The notes under the pieces: model-generated | Told to the model about the DNA's origin: nothing | The model's database searches: none | The model's input: the letters and a program-made list of their open reading frames with translations, nothing else | Part shown: piece after piece, positions 1 to 10,927 of the stretch | Layout of the letters: every line of letters starts with the position of its first letter | Numbering within the stretch: position 1 is the stretch's first letter | Assembly (NCBI RefSeq): GCF_009905375.1 | Contig: NC_133655.1 | Location: 38,459,437 to 38,523,436, forward strand | Direction: 5' to 3' | Length of the DNA: 64,000 nucleotides | Source of the DNA: Apium graveolens | Taxonomy: Eukaryota > Streptophyta > Magnoliopsida > Apiales > Apiaceae | Position numbers and translations under genes: made by a program

Positions 1-1409
1 AGATTTAGTTGCTCCCGAATCAAATAAAACGTTTGCACTGACTAAATTTAGAGAAAGGGTACCTGCTATCACATCTGAGTCTTTCATAGCATCCTGGACT
101 GTCATGTTGAAAGTCCTCACAGTAGGTGGCTTATTGGAGGCAGCCCTGCTGGCTCCTGAAGCTGCTGGTTTGTTCATTGGGCATTCCCTCTTCCAATGAC
201 CCGGGCGTCCACACTGATGACAAGTGGTGGTTGGAATGATGGCAGGGGCTGACGAAGGGTATTTGTGAGAATAGTGGCCCACTTGCCCACACTTAAAGCA
301 GGTTACTGGCTTTCCTTTACATTCCCCAGAATGCATTCTTCCACAAGTGTTACAGGCTGGCAATGGGGGTCGAGACTGGTTGGAATAGGACATTCTTGAC
401 TTCTGGCCGCTCTGGCTCACATTCACGCTCATTGGCCGCTTAAACCCAGTGTTCTTTCCCGATAGGGATACTGCTCCTCGATAAATCTAGTTGGGAAGCT
501 CCTTCCTGCTGAACCCCCACCCATGCTCATACTTTTCCTCTTTATTCCCTTCTTCTCTCTTTCCTTCTGCATCTGTTCACTTCCGGCTTCTACAATCATT
601 GCCTTTTGTACCAGAGTGGCATAATCCGTAAGCTCAAGGATTGCCACCCTATTCTGAATCCACGGTTTCAGTCCCTGCTGAAACCTCCTAGCTTTCTTTT
701 CCTCGGTGCTCACAAACTCCGGCACAAACCTTGATAACTCAGTAAATTTCACTTCGTACTCTGCTACAAATAAGTTATTCTGCTTTAGCTCCAAGAACTT
801 GAGCTCCATCTGGTTTTCCATAAACCTCGGGAAATACTTCCCCAGAAACAACTGACTGAACCTCTCCCAGGTTATGATAGCATCTGTCTCCATGTTTTTC
901 TTGGCCTCCCACCAGTAGTTAGCCTCTTCTTTCAGAAGGTAGGTAGCAAATACAGTCTTCTATGCCTCATCGGTACTCAAAATCTCAAAGGATTTCTCCA
1001 TTTCCTTTAACCATGCCCTTGCCTCAACCGGGTCGGCTGATCCGTGGAACTCAGGGAGCTTAAGGGACTTAAAAGCCCTGAAAGAGTTTGCCACAGCATT
1101 GTTATTTCCTTGAGGGGGTGGGTTGGGTTGACGTTCCAAGTTCTGCCTTAGTAGTTGCATGAACTGGCCCATGGGATCCATGCCTGGGTTTGGTACTGGT
1201 TGCACAACCTCAGTTTCTCCTTCTTCAGCCTCTATCTCAAATCCCTCAACATCATATATTTCCTCTTCCTCTTCATACAGGGAGTCATCCTGTTCCACAT
1301 AATCCTCAACTTCCTCTTCACTGTGTTCCTGGTTCCTATCGTCCTGGTTATGGCTTCCCTGGTCCTCAGATCCAGGGTTCGCCCTAGTTCCAATCTTTCT
1401 TGGCGGCAT
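1..1409 (-). pseudogene. gag (capsid/nucleocapsid) and protease start of Tekay-1, broken
   Basis: The ATG is at 1409. An acidic N-terminal region of about 110 residues is followed by a Retrotrans_gag-type capsid domain (about 1060-560, including WERFSQLFLGKYFP and VAEYEVKFTELSRFVPE). A nucleocapsid region follows, with zinc-knuckle sequences at about 370-180. The last knuckle, CHQCGRPGHWKREC, is a perfect CX2CX4HX4C; an earlier one has lost its final Cys (CFKCGQVGHYSHKY). The frame then runs into an aspartic protease start (FDSGAT) at about 30-10. A stop (TAG where Gln is expected) lies at 960-962 and a one-base frameshift at about 440-480, so this copy cannot make intact Gag. Confidence 0.85.
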
Positions 1410-1817
1410 GATACTGATAATAAAAAAAAAATTACGAAATTCAACGTTAGGTCACAATCATACTCAACATTGTGCCTTGCACAACTCTTATAATGGGGAG
1501 AACGTATCTCGCAATTCTATTACATTATGACAGTTCTAATAAGAAGTGCAGTACTAATAATGATAAAAACAGTGATCTCGTCACTAAGGAACTGAACTGA
1601 AAGGAAACAAATATATACATAATGCGAGAAATACATAGTTTGATCTGGTCAAAAGTACAACAGTGCTACAACCATCTGTCCCAAAAGTGATACACAAGAG
1701 TCTATCTGTCTAGTCAGAAAAAAGGATGCTATATACAAGTCAACTATCCCGGAAAATTGGCTCTTACTAAGGCCTCGACTAACTAGACAACTAGACTATC
1801 CCATCGTCAATCCTGAA

Positions 1818-2560
1818 TCACACACCGGAGCGGGTTAGCTCCCATACCCTTTCCATCGCACGACGGAAGATATAGTCGGCCTGCCGCCTGGAGATCCTAC
1901 CATGCCTGTCCCCCTGGAGCGATCTGAGCCTCGCTCGGGACGTGAGCTCTATCCCCGTAAGCTCCCTCCTCAAGGATCGGGGTATAGCAGCCCTAGTCTC
2001 ATAAGCTCGGGTACGCCTACCCGCCCTCTCCGCATCCAACTCCCTCCTAGCCTCATCCAGTCGGGCCTCAGCAACAGCCACTCGGGTCCTCAGTACATCC
2101 TGAACATAGCCGTGGGCTAACAAAGACTGCCTGTGGGCAGGGTCGAGAGGTGGTGAATCCGGAGCCGCTGGGGGTGCCTCCTCAGTCTGCCTAGGCTCGG
2201 AAGTATGGGTCTCTGAGCTGTCCTCATAGGGGATCCAAGATAGTGGTGGAGGGGTAGGAGCTCTGACCACCGGAAGTGTGGGTAAAGGGGTACCAGCGTA
2301 CACTACCATAGGTCCGACACGCTCCTCAGAACTGGGACCTCATCCAGGTCCTCCTCATCTGGAATAGCAATGACCTCTGTCTCTGACTCCTCTGAGGGGT
2401 CCTACTCATCTGAAATAGCAATGACCTCCGTCTCTGACTCCTCTGAGGGGTCCTCCTCATCCTCCTCCATCTCAGGCTCCTCCTGATCCTCGACATCTAG
2501 CAGTGCCTCATCATGCTCACGCTCGAACATCTCAGGGTCCTCTATCTCAAGCGCCTACAC
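1818..2560 (-). pseudogene. leader ORF between PBS and gag of Tekay-1
   Basis: An extra ORF sits between the PBS and gag, where most Ty3 elements have only untranslated leader. Its first part (about 2560-2330) is strongly acidic and contains a roughly 60-bp tandem duplication encoding DPSEESETEVIAI twice. One stop and one frameshift near 2330-2345 separate it from a 163-residue open part at 2309-1818. That part is proline-rich at first (TPLPTLPVVRAPTPPP) and then Arg/Glu/Ala-rich and predicted helical (EARLDEARRELDAERAGRR). I recognise no domain, signal peptide or membrane segment. Tekay-2 keeps a remnant of the acidic part at the same place (33990-34120), so it is a family trait. Confidence 0.55.
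2340..2460 (-). repeat. 60-bp tandem duplication in leader ORF
   Basis: Two adjacent near-identical units, each containing plus-strand ATAGCAATGACCTC and CTCTGAGGGGTCCT, encode the repeated acidic peptide of the leader ORF. One unit carries the in-frame stop. Confidence 0.75.
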
Positions 2561-2721
2561 ATTAAACGAGCTAAGTTACTATCATGATACTTATAAGGCT
2601 TCCCGTAAGGGTTTTAACTGTCAGCGCTACTTTAAGTAGTCCGACCATGAACTTGGCAAGAGTTCTTATTATCTTTGTGAGTTTGTTATTATATCGTCGC
2701 ATCATCTCGGAGGTTTATAAC

Positions 2722-2738
2722 GCTTAGCTCTGATACCA
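2722..2738 (-). other. primer binding site (initiator Met tRNA) of Tekay-1
   Basis: Minus-strand TGGTATCAGAGCTAAGC lies four bases inside the LTR. TGGTATCAGAGC is the standard plant initiator-methionine-tRNA primer site. It fixes the element's orientation and marks this LTR as the 5' one. Confidence 0.92.
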
Positions 2739-2742
2739 TTTC

Positions 2743-5700
2743 TGTAACACCCCCAGATCCGGGGTCAGGGAACCGGGTCGTCACGGTCTTTCTTTCCACA
2801 ATTATCACTTAACTTAATTAATAATAAACAACCTCAAGCTGTGACCCCACACTAACACACACCACCACACGTCATAGTCTCAGAGATGAAATTGAAATAA
2901 GTACAAGTCCTTGAATCCACAATTAAAAGTTATTACAATCCAAAATGGTTACTTGATAAATTTACAGTTAATTGCCATTATCTGCCACAAGTTATAATTA
3001 TACAATATTTGGTTCCCAAAAGTAGAATGTCTGATCTAAAGGTAGATCTACCTCTGCAGCTATAGCAGCTACGATCTCAACGGGAAGGCGCGGGGCGCTT
3101 CCCACGCGCTTGCGCTGGGTCTGCTGGAGCCTGGCCATCTTTCCTAACTGTTGTTGTGTGATGAAGAAATGAAGCAAGAGTGAGCATTACAGCTCGCAAG
3201 ATAATATATAGTGATAACAATAATACAAGTATCTAAATGGATACTTACTAGAACCCTTTATCATGTGTAAGGTAATTACTTACTGGATATAAGTTTAAAA
3301 GAAGATGAAGTTACCAATTACTTCACTATACTTATACCATTTATAGAAATCTACTTGAACTACTATTGTTCAAAGTATAATAAGATTCAAGAGGTTATCC
3401 CATAGATGAGACCATAAATTTAAACTTGAATATATTCAATCTTTGAAATATTATTTAAAAGAAATGAAGTTACGAGATACTTCATTCAATGGAAACACCA
3501 ATAAAACTGTTTGACCTTGTCAATGCTTCGGCAACCACCCATTCGTAGCCTTTCGATTGAAATGCTACGGGTAGTGTTGCAGAATTATCCAACTGGATGA
3601 TGAACTCATTACGGGAGTTTGTCGCGCCAGGAAGACCACTTACGATGATCAGTCGTAGTAGTACAACCCCACCATTTTCTACATGTAGAGGAGAACCTGT
3701 CGGATTTACTTGTCAACCGAACACTGAACTCCTAAGGAATGGACCGCCTTAGCGGAACTTCCAGGCCATTTGGGCCAATATAATAAGGCTGGGCCGGCGC
3801 TACTCGACCACTTACGCCACTCCTAGTTCAGATGAAATCCATGACTCTGAAACGTAAAGCTCGTCCCTCCTTTCCCCAAGTAGAAACTTGTTTATACGGC
3901 TCCACCAAGAAGTCGTATCTAGTTGGAAAGGAAAACTCACCAATATTTCCCAGGCGATGCCTGTTAATGGATTAACTTGTTCAAAGAATTTTACTTCCTG
4001 AGTGTTGGGTAAGTAATCAAAATTCTTTTATCAAGACAGCAACCTTGTTGCAAATATAAAACACACCACAGAGTCGGATCCCTCAAGTTTTGAGCGAGTA
4101 TTTAAATCCCCTTCGAAAGGAGGATCTTAAATATAAAAATGAGTTTTGGGATCCGCTCTAACTTTTAAAAATCATTTTGAAGGCTCGCGAAACATTTTTA
4201 AGAATGTTCGGAGTGATGCTGATTTAGTAAAATAAATCAGTCCCAATATATTAGAAAATATCTAAATATTATTATTTAAATAATATTCCCATAAAGAATA
4301 ATCTTTATAAAAATAATTGAAGTAGAAGTTTTAAAACTTATACTTGAAATGAATATTAAATAACCAAAGATATACTTATACCAAGGTACTATCTTTATTT
4401 GAATAATCAAAAGTGAGTTTGATTATCGACACCTTATTCTTTAATAAAATAAAGAATATATCTCAGCAAATAATCGGAGTCATAGATCCTCAAATGAATA
4501 TTTAAATAATATTCAATAAATAAAATAAGCTGAGTCATAAGCCCTCGAATGAATATTCGAAATAATATTCAATAAATAAAATAAGCTGAGTCATAAGCCC
4601 TCGAATGAATATTCGAAATAATATTCAATAAATAAAATAAAGTTATCGAATAAACCTTATTCGATTAATAGTTTTGAAAACTATAACCATATATATATAT
4701 ATATATATAAAATCTACTCAGGATTCTCGACTCCCGGTTTTAGAAAATATTTTCACCTTTTGGGTCCCTATATTAAGGGTATATGCAAATTACCGCTATT
4801 CTCTAGCATAGGTATTATCAACTGAACCAACAGATATATATGGCAAGAATACGGAACAGGCATGCATATGTACCATATCACATGCTACAATATATCGCAA
4901 TAATTTGCTAATTTAACCATCATGCATCTATCACAAGATAATGCATATACAAGTGTATACATCACAACAACAGTATAACGGATAGAAAACTTGCCTGAGC
5001 GACTGGGGGTGATTAATGGCTCGGGACGAGTCTGGTAACCTATAAACAACAAGTAAGTTGGAATTAAACCAAAGTCACTTGTAAATCTATACTTTAACCA
5101 ACTTAGACTCTAACGCTTGCTTTGCGCTTACTGATTTTCTTAAGTCACTCGAGTACCCTCGGCTCCACCATTTTTAATAATTTAACCTGGTCTTTAACCT
5201 TTGTTTCAAAGTAAGGCGACGGGAAAAGTTTCGTTCGCGAAACGCCGTTACTTAAAACGGTCGTTTCTCCTAAACCGTACATCGGAATCAAACGAACTAC
5301 ATACCACAACGAAGCTCGTAACATGAACTATCTAACCATGGAAATGGTCAAAATCTAGCAGGGGGTTCTCGGGTCCTAATGTTATGAACAAAAGCAGTCT
5401 AAAGTAAATCGGACATTACGACGGCTATGTTTACGCGATTTCCAAAATTTAAACCAATTCAAAACAACCACAATTCAACCCCAATTCACAACCCAATCAA
5501 AACTCCTTCCAAACTACATCATAACAGCCCCAACACTTAACATTAACAATTTATACTTATTCTTAAACTTGAATTTAAACTATACTACATTCTTTAACCA
5601 AATCATAAGATTTCAACATTCCAATCTCCACCATTCCAACCCAACTCTAAACCAACCATCATTAAGCTACTCTAATACCATAACAACCAAAATCATCCTA

Positions 5701-6695
5701 ATATACAAAGTAAAGCTAGGGTTTGGAGATGATATACCTTCCTTGAAGTGGTGTGAGTAGCTAGGAAGCCTTAGGAAGCCTTGAGGAGTCTTAGGGATGC
5801 TTGGATCTTAAAGGAAAAACAAGAAAAATCAAGTTAAAAACCTTGAAATCACTATTCATTGTCTTCTTCATTGATTTCTTGGAGAAGATAGAGAATGAAT
5901 TGGTGGCTTAAACTCATAATATAGCCATAACTATGCATAAGGAATACTAGGGAATTATCTTACCAATTTAGGAAGCTTGAATCTTGGATTTTGAAAATTC
6001 TTTCCTTTGAAAATGCAAAAAGCCGAGAGCAATGTTCTTGGTGATGAGAAATAGAATTTTTGTTTTGATGAAAATGATTTGTTTTGGCTTGGTGGATGTA
6101 GTTTTGTTTTTGTTTTGGTTAAATACCTTTTTAGCCTTGAACTTTGTGTGGTTCTAATTCAACCACATCTCCTTCCTCCCTATGTCATGCTTATGTCATC
6201 ATGTGGTGTCATCCTCCCCTCTTTGTCCTCTTCTCATTGGTTGGATGACATCATCCCCTCTAATCCCTTTGATTAACTTCCTAATTGTTTGCCTAATGAC
6301 CGCTGATATGTTATACGGTTTGCTTAACTTTCGTTTTCGTTTATCGTTTGAGGGATCATACCCGGGATCTTATTACTTAGGTTTCCTTAACCTTTCTCAA
6401 TATATTAAATTCCTTTTATGATCCTCTCTTATACTCCTTTAATTTAAATCCTTTTTATCCTGTTACCTTATACTTAATTCTTTATGTATCTATTGGATTT
6501 CCGGGAAAAATCAAAGTGTTCGGAATTGGATTTTGATGATCTTTACAAACACTTATATACCATATAGAGTACTAATAAAATCTCAGAATATCCATAACAG
6601 AACCCCTACATAGTGTGGCATGAAAAGTTTTCTCATTCAGCAAAAACACTATTCACAAGGGTTACAAAAAGTTAAAAATTTTGGGGGTTATTACA
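2743..6695 (-). repeat. 5' LTR of Tekay-1 (3953 bp)
   Basis: In plus orientation it starts TGTAACACCC next to the PBS and ends GGGGGTTATTACA, giving the TGTAA/TTACA inverted ends. It matches the Tekay-2 LTRs over most of its length with substitutions and indels (for example the blocks around 3480-3900, 5000-5300 and 6180-6660). It contains AT-rich tandem repeats at about 4485-4640 and a TA microsatellite at about 4690-4710. The short ORFs inside it are not genes. Confidence 0.9.
4485..4640. repeat. 56-bp AT-rich tandem repeat in Tekay-1 LTR
   Basis: Units containing GAATGAATATTCGAAATAAT and GAGTCATAAGCCCTC occur twice in full and once partly. The same repeat type is expanded to about five units in the Tekay-2 LTRs. 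Confidence 0.8.
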
Positions 6696-7076
6696 ACTTC
6701 CATGTCTGTGCAACCTCAATTTCTTAACATGAATGCCATGCCTCCCATGCCCGCTAATGCTATGTCTACACAGAACATGAATGCACAGTTTACTAATATG
6801 CCATTTGCACCTAATCCTTATTATGCTGCATATAGTATGCCACAAATGCCATTTAGCATGCCTTACTGGAATAACATGTTTACACATAGCATGCCATTTC
6901 CTGTTAGTCATAATATGCATGATAATTCTGGTTCAATGAATGGTTTCAAAGGCTCAACTCAAATGACTAAGGATGAATCTGAAATTCCTAAGCCAAATGA
7001 GATAAAGCCTAAGAAACAGAAAAAGAAAGCTAACAAGGCAAGACCCAAGGAAAATTGGGTACCAAAATCAACTTGA
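6696..7076 (+). pseudogene. gag C-terminal tail of Copia A
   Basis: This is the Met/Pro/Asn-rich end of Gag (repeated NMNA, MPPMP and MPFSMP-type runs), then a basic stretch (KPKKQKKKANKARPKE) and the ending WVPKST. It matches the gag tails at 18490-18880 and 58050-58435. The upstream part, including the zinc knuckles, is removed by the Tekay-1 insertion at 6695/6696. The pol frame starts about 35 bases after the gag stop in the -1 frame, as in copy D. Confidence 0.85.
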
Positions 7077-7111
7077 TTTGATTTTGATGTGTGCTGGGAA
7101 ACAGAAAGAAT

Positions 7112-8590
7112 CTTTAGTACTTGGATAGTGGTTGTTCAAGACACATGACTGGTGATTCTACCCTGCTCATAGAGTTTAAGGAGAGAGCTGGCCCAAGTAT
7201 TACTTTTGAAGATGACAACAAGGGTTTTACTGTGGGATATGGCTTGATTTCAAAGGACAATGTCATCATTGAGGAGGTTGCTTTAGTGGTTGGTCTCACA
7301 CACAATCTGTTGAGTATCAGCCAGCTTTGTGATAAAGGCAATTCAGTAACCTTCAACTCAGAAGCCTGTGTTGTGACTAATAAATGATGCAACAAAGTGG
7401 TTCTCACTGGTGTGAGAAAAGGAAATGTGTACCTATCTGATTTTAACTCATCTAATGCAGAATGTGTGACTTGTCTTCTTAGTAAAGCAAACCAGGATGA
7501 AAGTTGGCTATGGCACAAGAAGCTATCCCATTTAAATTTCAAGACCATGAATGAGCTAGTAAAGAAAGAACTGGTCAGAGGCATTCCTCTAGTGGAGTTT
7601 TCTAAGGATGGACTGTATGATGCCTGCCAAAAAGGGAAGCAGATTAAAGCATCATTCAGGATGAAACTTGATTCAACAATTGAAGAGCCTTTGCAACTGC
7701 TTCACATGGATTTGTTTGGACCAGTCAATGTATTGTCAATCTCAAGGAAAAGATTTTGCCTAGTAATTGTAGATGATTTCTCAAAGTTCTCTTGGACATA
7801 TTTCCTAAATTCTAAAGATGAGGCTAGTGAAATCATCATCAATCACATAAGGCAAGTCAATAATCATCCTGATTTCAAGGTTAGAAGAATCAGGAGTGAC
7901 AATGGAATTGAGTTCAAGAATTCTGTCATGAGAGCATTTTGTGAGGAAAATGGGATTCTGCATGAGTTTTCAGCAGCAAGGACTCCACAACAGAATGGAG
8001 TAGTGGAAAGGAAGAACAGATCACTTATTGAAGCTACAAGGACAATGCTTGAAGAATCTAAGTTACCAACATATTTCTGGGCTGAAGCTGTAAATACTGC
8101 ATGTTACACTCAGAATATTTCTCTGGTTAATCAAGCAAGATGCATGACTCCCTATCAATTATTCAAGAACAAGAAGCCAACTCTAAACTTTCTTCATGTC
8201 TTTGGCTACAAATGCTATATTCTGAGAAATCAAACTGATCAAAATGGGAAGTTTGATGCTAAAGCAGATGAAGGAATTTTCGTTGGATATGCTGTTGGTA
8301 AAGCATATAGAGTCTACAATCTAAGAACCAACATTGTTGTGGAATCAATACATGTTATGTTTGATGATAAAAAGATTGAAGGAGTGAAAGATGGAGATTA
8401 CCATGAGAGCCTCAAATTGGACAATGTGGAGATGGTTAGTGATGATAGTGATGATGAAAGTGATCAAGAGAATTTATCTAAGGATAATGCAGATAAATCT
8501 ACCACCAATGAAGCTCAAAACTCAAGATCTGTCGAGTTACATAATGCTTCATCCGTCGGAAGGCAATCTGCGTTATCCGTTGGGAGATAA
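7112..8590 (+). pseudogene. pol of Copia A: protease and integrase, broken
   Basis: The protease has its active-site DSG (LDSGCSRHMTGD) at about 7121-7155, but the preceding Trp codon is a stop (7115-7117) and another stop is at 7385-7387. Integrase follows in the same frame: the HHCC region (WHKKLSHLN to ACQKGKQ, about 7510-7635) has lost its first Cys (YDAC where copy D has CDTC). The DDE core is visible as HMDLFGP, RSDNGIEF and QQNGVVERKN (about 7705, 7895 and 7990). The frame ends in a Ser/Asp-rich tail carrying ATCCGTCG motifs and stops at 8588-8590, where copy D reads on. Confidence 0.88.
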
Positions 8591-9889
8591 CCAGCTTCAT
8601 CCGTCGGTACTCAAAATTCACCATCCGTCGGGTTATCAAAAGGAGCAGGAAGTCAAGATAGATCACCTATAGAAAGTTCCCCTTTCTCAAATCAAAGATA
8701 CACAAACTCAGGGGGAGTTTCTAACAATCAAAACTCAATCACACATCAAGACAACAATGAGGTTTCTTCATCTAGAGCTAATCTACCTTAACAAAGGAAA
8801 TGGACAAAAGATCACCCCTTTGAGCTTATTATTAGTGATGTTTCTTCTAGAGTTCGAACAAGAAGAGCAACTCAGGAAGAATGTCTATACAACAACTTTC
8901 TTTCCAAGGAAGAACCAAAGAAGGTAGAAGAAGCTTTGTTGGATCCATATTGGATTTTAGCTATGTAGGAGGAGCTAAACCAATTTGAAAGGAATAATAT
9001 ATGGAAGCTGGTGCCCAAGCCTAAAGGAAAGAATCCAATAGACACCAAGTGGGTATTTAGAAACAAGATGGATAAAAATGGCATAGTTGTCAGGAATAAA
9101 TCTAGATTGGTTACTAAGGGCTATTGTCAGCAAGAGGGAATAGATTTTGATGAAACATTTGCTCCTGTTGCAAGACTTGAAGCCATCAGAATCTTCTTAG
9201 CCTATGCAGCCCATGCCAATTTTAAAGTCTATCAAATGGATGTCAAAAGTACCTTTCTGAATGGAGATTTGGAGGAAGAAGTTTATGTCAGTCAACCTCC
9301 TGGTTTTGAAGATCCAAATTTTCCCGAACATGTCTATTATCTTTTGAAAGCACTTTATGGACTGAAGCAAGCACCTAGAGCCTGGTATGACACTTTATCA
9401 AAGTTCCTTTTGGAAAATCACTTCACAAGAGGTACTGTAGATAAAACTTTATTTTTCAGAAATGTTAATGGCTCTAGTATACTTGTTCAAATTTATGTAG
9501 ATTATATTATTTTTGGCTCTACAGATGAGAAACTTTGCAAAAAGTTTGCCAAATTGATGCAGAGTAAGTATGAAATAAGTATGATGGGAGAACTAACTTA
9601 CTTTCTTGGCTTACAAGTTAAGCAAGTTAGTGATGGAATATTCATTAGTCAAACTAAATATATTTTTGATCTTTTAAAGAAGTTTGATCTAATGGATTGC
9701 ACATCTGCAAAAACTCCCATGACCACTACAACTAAGCTTGAATTAAACACTACTGAAAAGTCTGTGGATATTTCAAGTTATAGAGGCATGGTTGGCTCAC
9801 TTCTGTACTTAACAGCTACTAGGCCAGATATAATGTTTGCTACATGTTTATATCTAGATTTCAGGCTGATCCTAGAGAATCTCACTTAA
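8591..9889 (+). pseudogene. pol of Copia A: reverse transcriptase, catalytic residue lost
   Basis: The frame continues from integrase through a low-complexity linker and stops at about 8789 and 8966 (TAG where D has CAG). A long RT block then runs from about 8970: [63 protein letters not shown]. The catalytic motif at 9494-9505 reads YVDY rather than the canonical YVDD, which should abolish polymerase activity. A one-base loss at about 9850-9860 relative to copy D shifts the frame before the RNase H domain. Confidence 0.9.
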
Positions 9890-10403
9890 TAGCTATTAAG
9901 AGAATTTTCAGTTATCTCAAGGGAACACCAAACCTTGGCATTTGGTACCCTAGAGATTCTGGTTTTGATCTAACTGGTTATTCATATGCAGATTATGCAG
10001 GTTGTAGAATTGATAGAAAGAGTACAACAGGAACCTGTCAATTTCTAGGAAACAAGCTTGTGTCGTGGTTCAGTAAAAAGCAAAATTCAGTTTCTACTTC
10101 TACTGTGCACAGATTTTATGGATGAGAAATCAATTGCTAGACTATGGTTTGCAAGTTGAGAGGATTCCTATTTTCTGTGATAATACAAGTGCAATTGCCA
10201 TCACTGAAAATCCAGTACAACATTCAAGGACAAAGCACATAGATATCAAGTACCATTTCATAAGGGAACATGTAATGAATGGTACTGTGGAACTACATTT
10301 TGTTCCCAGTGAGAAGCAGCTTGCAGATATCTTTACCAAGCCACTGGATGAATCCACCTTTTCAAGGTTGGTAAGTGAGTTAAGTATGCTTAATTACTCT
10401 TAA
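9844..10403 (+). pseudogene. pol of Copia A: RNase H, broken by 34-bp deletion
   Basis: The Copia RNase H core is recognisable from [17 protein letters not shown] through CDNTSAIAITENPVQHSRTKHID to VPSEKQLADIFTKPLDE. The first catalytic Asp is replaced (GYSYADYAG; copy D has GYSDADYAG). At 10103/10104 a 34-bp deletion relative to copy D removes the segment encoding AEAEYIAAGS, including the catalytic Glu, and shifts the frame. The reading frame recovers at 10122 and ends at 10403, close to the usual Copia pol end. Confidence 0.88.
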
Positions 10404-10499
10404 ATCTATCTGAGTTAATTTGCAAGTTGAAATGCAGCCAGAAATTTAATTAATTTTTCAGTCTTGGATGAAATTTTGTTTAAGTCAAAATTTACATCT

Positions 10500-10703
10500 C
10501 GACGGATGACCCTTATCCATTGAGTTTGGTCATCCGTCGAAATACAATTTGCTAATAAAAATCAATTACTTTTGCTGGAATATTTTATGTCTCGACGGAT
10601 AACAGTTTATCCTCATCCGTCGAATTGTCTTAATCTCAACCGTTAATTCCCTGTACATTATCCATCGAGTATACTTATAGTTTGTAAGCATTACACGACG
10701 GAT
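10500..10703. repeat. CGACGGAT/ATCCGTCG motif cluster in post-pol spacer of Copia A
   Basis: Exact 8-mers occur at 10500-10507, 10532-10539, 10593-10600, 10615-10622 and 10696-10703, plus degenerate copies (ATCCATTG, ATCCATCG). Forward and reverse copies alternate (CGACGGAT with ATCCGTCG 12-25 bases on), so the pairs could form small hairpins. No ORF covers this stretch. Confidence 0.85.
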
Positions 10704-10808
10704 AATGGGTGGAATTTTTACAGTTTATTTTTTTAACGGCTATATTAGGCAAATTCTATTGATTACTTTATTTTACTTTATTATTCTTATCAGTTATTTT
10801 TGAGATAG

Positions 10809-10816
10809 TATAAAAG
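10809..10816 (+). promoter_or_regulatory. internal TATA box for the Copia A additional ORF
   Basis: TATAAAAG lies 112 bases before the aORF ATG and is followed by a C/T-rich leader (runs of CTCTCT and TTCTCTC up to TCTCTAACAATGG). The same arrangement is kept in copy D (62194-62201). Position and composition fit a plant core promoter inside the element, so the aORF is probably made from its own transcript. Activity is inferred. Confidence 0.6.
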
Positions 10817-10927
10817 CTTATTTCATCGCAATTGCTTTTCTTTTATCATTCTCAAATTCAACTGCTCTAATTTCATTCTCTCTCAAAGCACTTACCCTCT
10901 TTCTCTCTAAGCTCTTACTCTCTAACA

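Larger units (their letters stand above)
1..6695 (-). mobile_element. Tekay-1: partial Ty3/Gypsy chromovirus-type LTR retrotransposon
   Basis: Minus-strand order is LTR (2743-6695), primer binding site, leader ORF, gag, then the start of protease at the window edge. The rest of pol and the 3' LTR lie beyond base 1. The right end abuts Copia gag sequence that is uninterrupted in the related copy at 18490-18530, so this is an insertion into Copia A. The first five bases after the LTR (ACTTC) are the expected target duplication, but its partner is outside the window. Tekay/Del assignment rests on the TGTAACACCCC start, the LTR of about 4 kb and similarity to Tekay-2, which has a decayed chromodomain. 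Confidence 0.85.

Noticed and set aside
1155..1493. Hydrophobic plus-strand ORF opposite Tekay-1 gag
   Set aside because: It is the complement of the acidic gag N-terminus; the minus frame matches a known gag layout.
2722..2738. tRNA-like sequences at the PBS sites (also 16695, 34368, 43995, 53954)
   Set aside because: Only the 3' end of initiator-Met tRNA is matched; no tRNA gene fold surrounds it.
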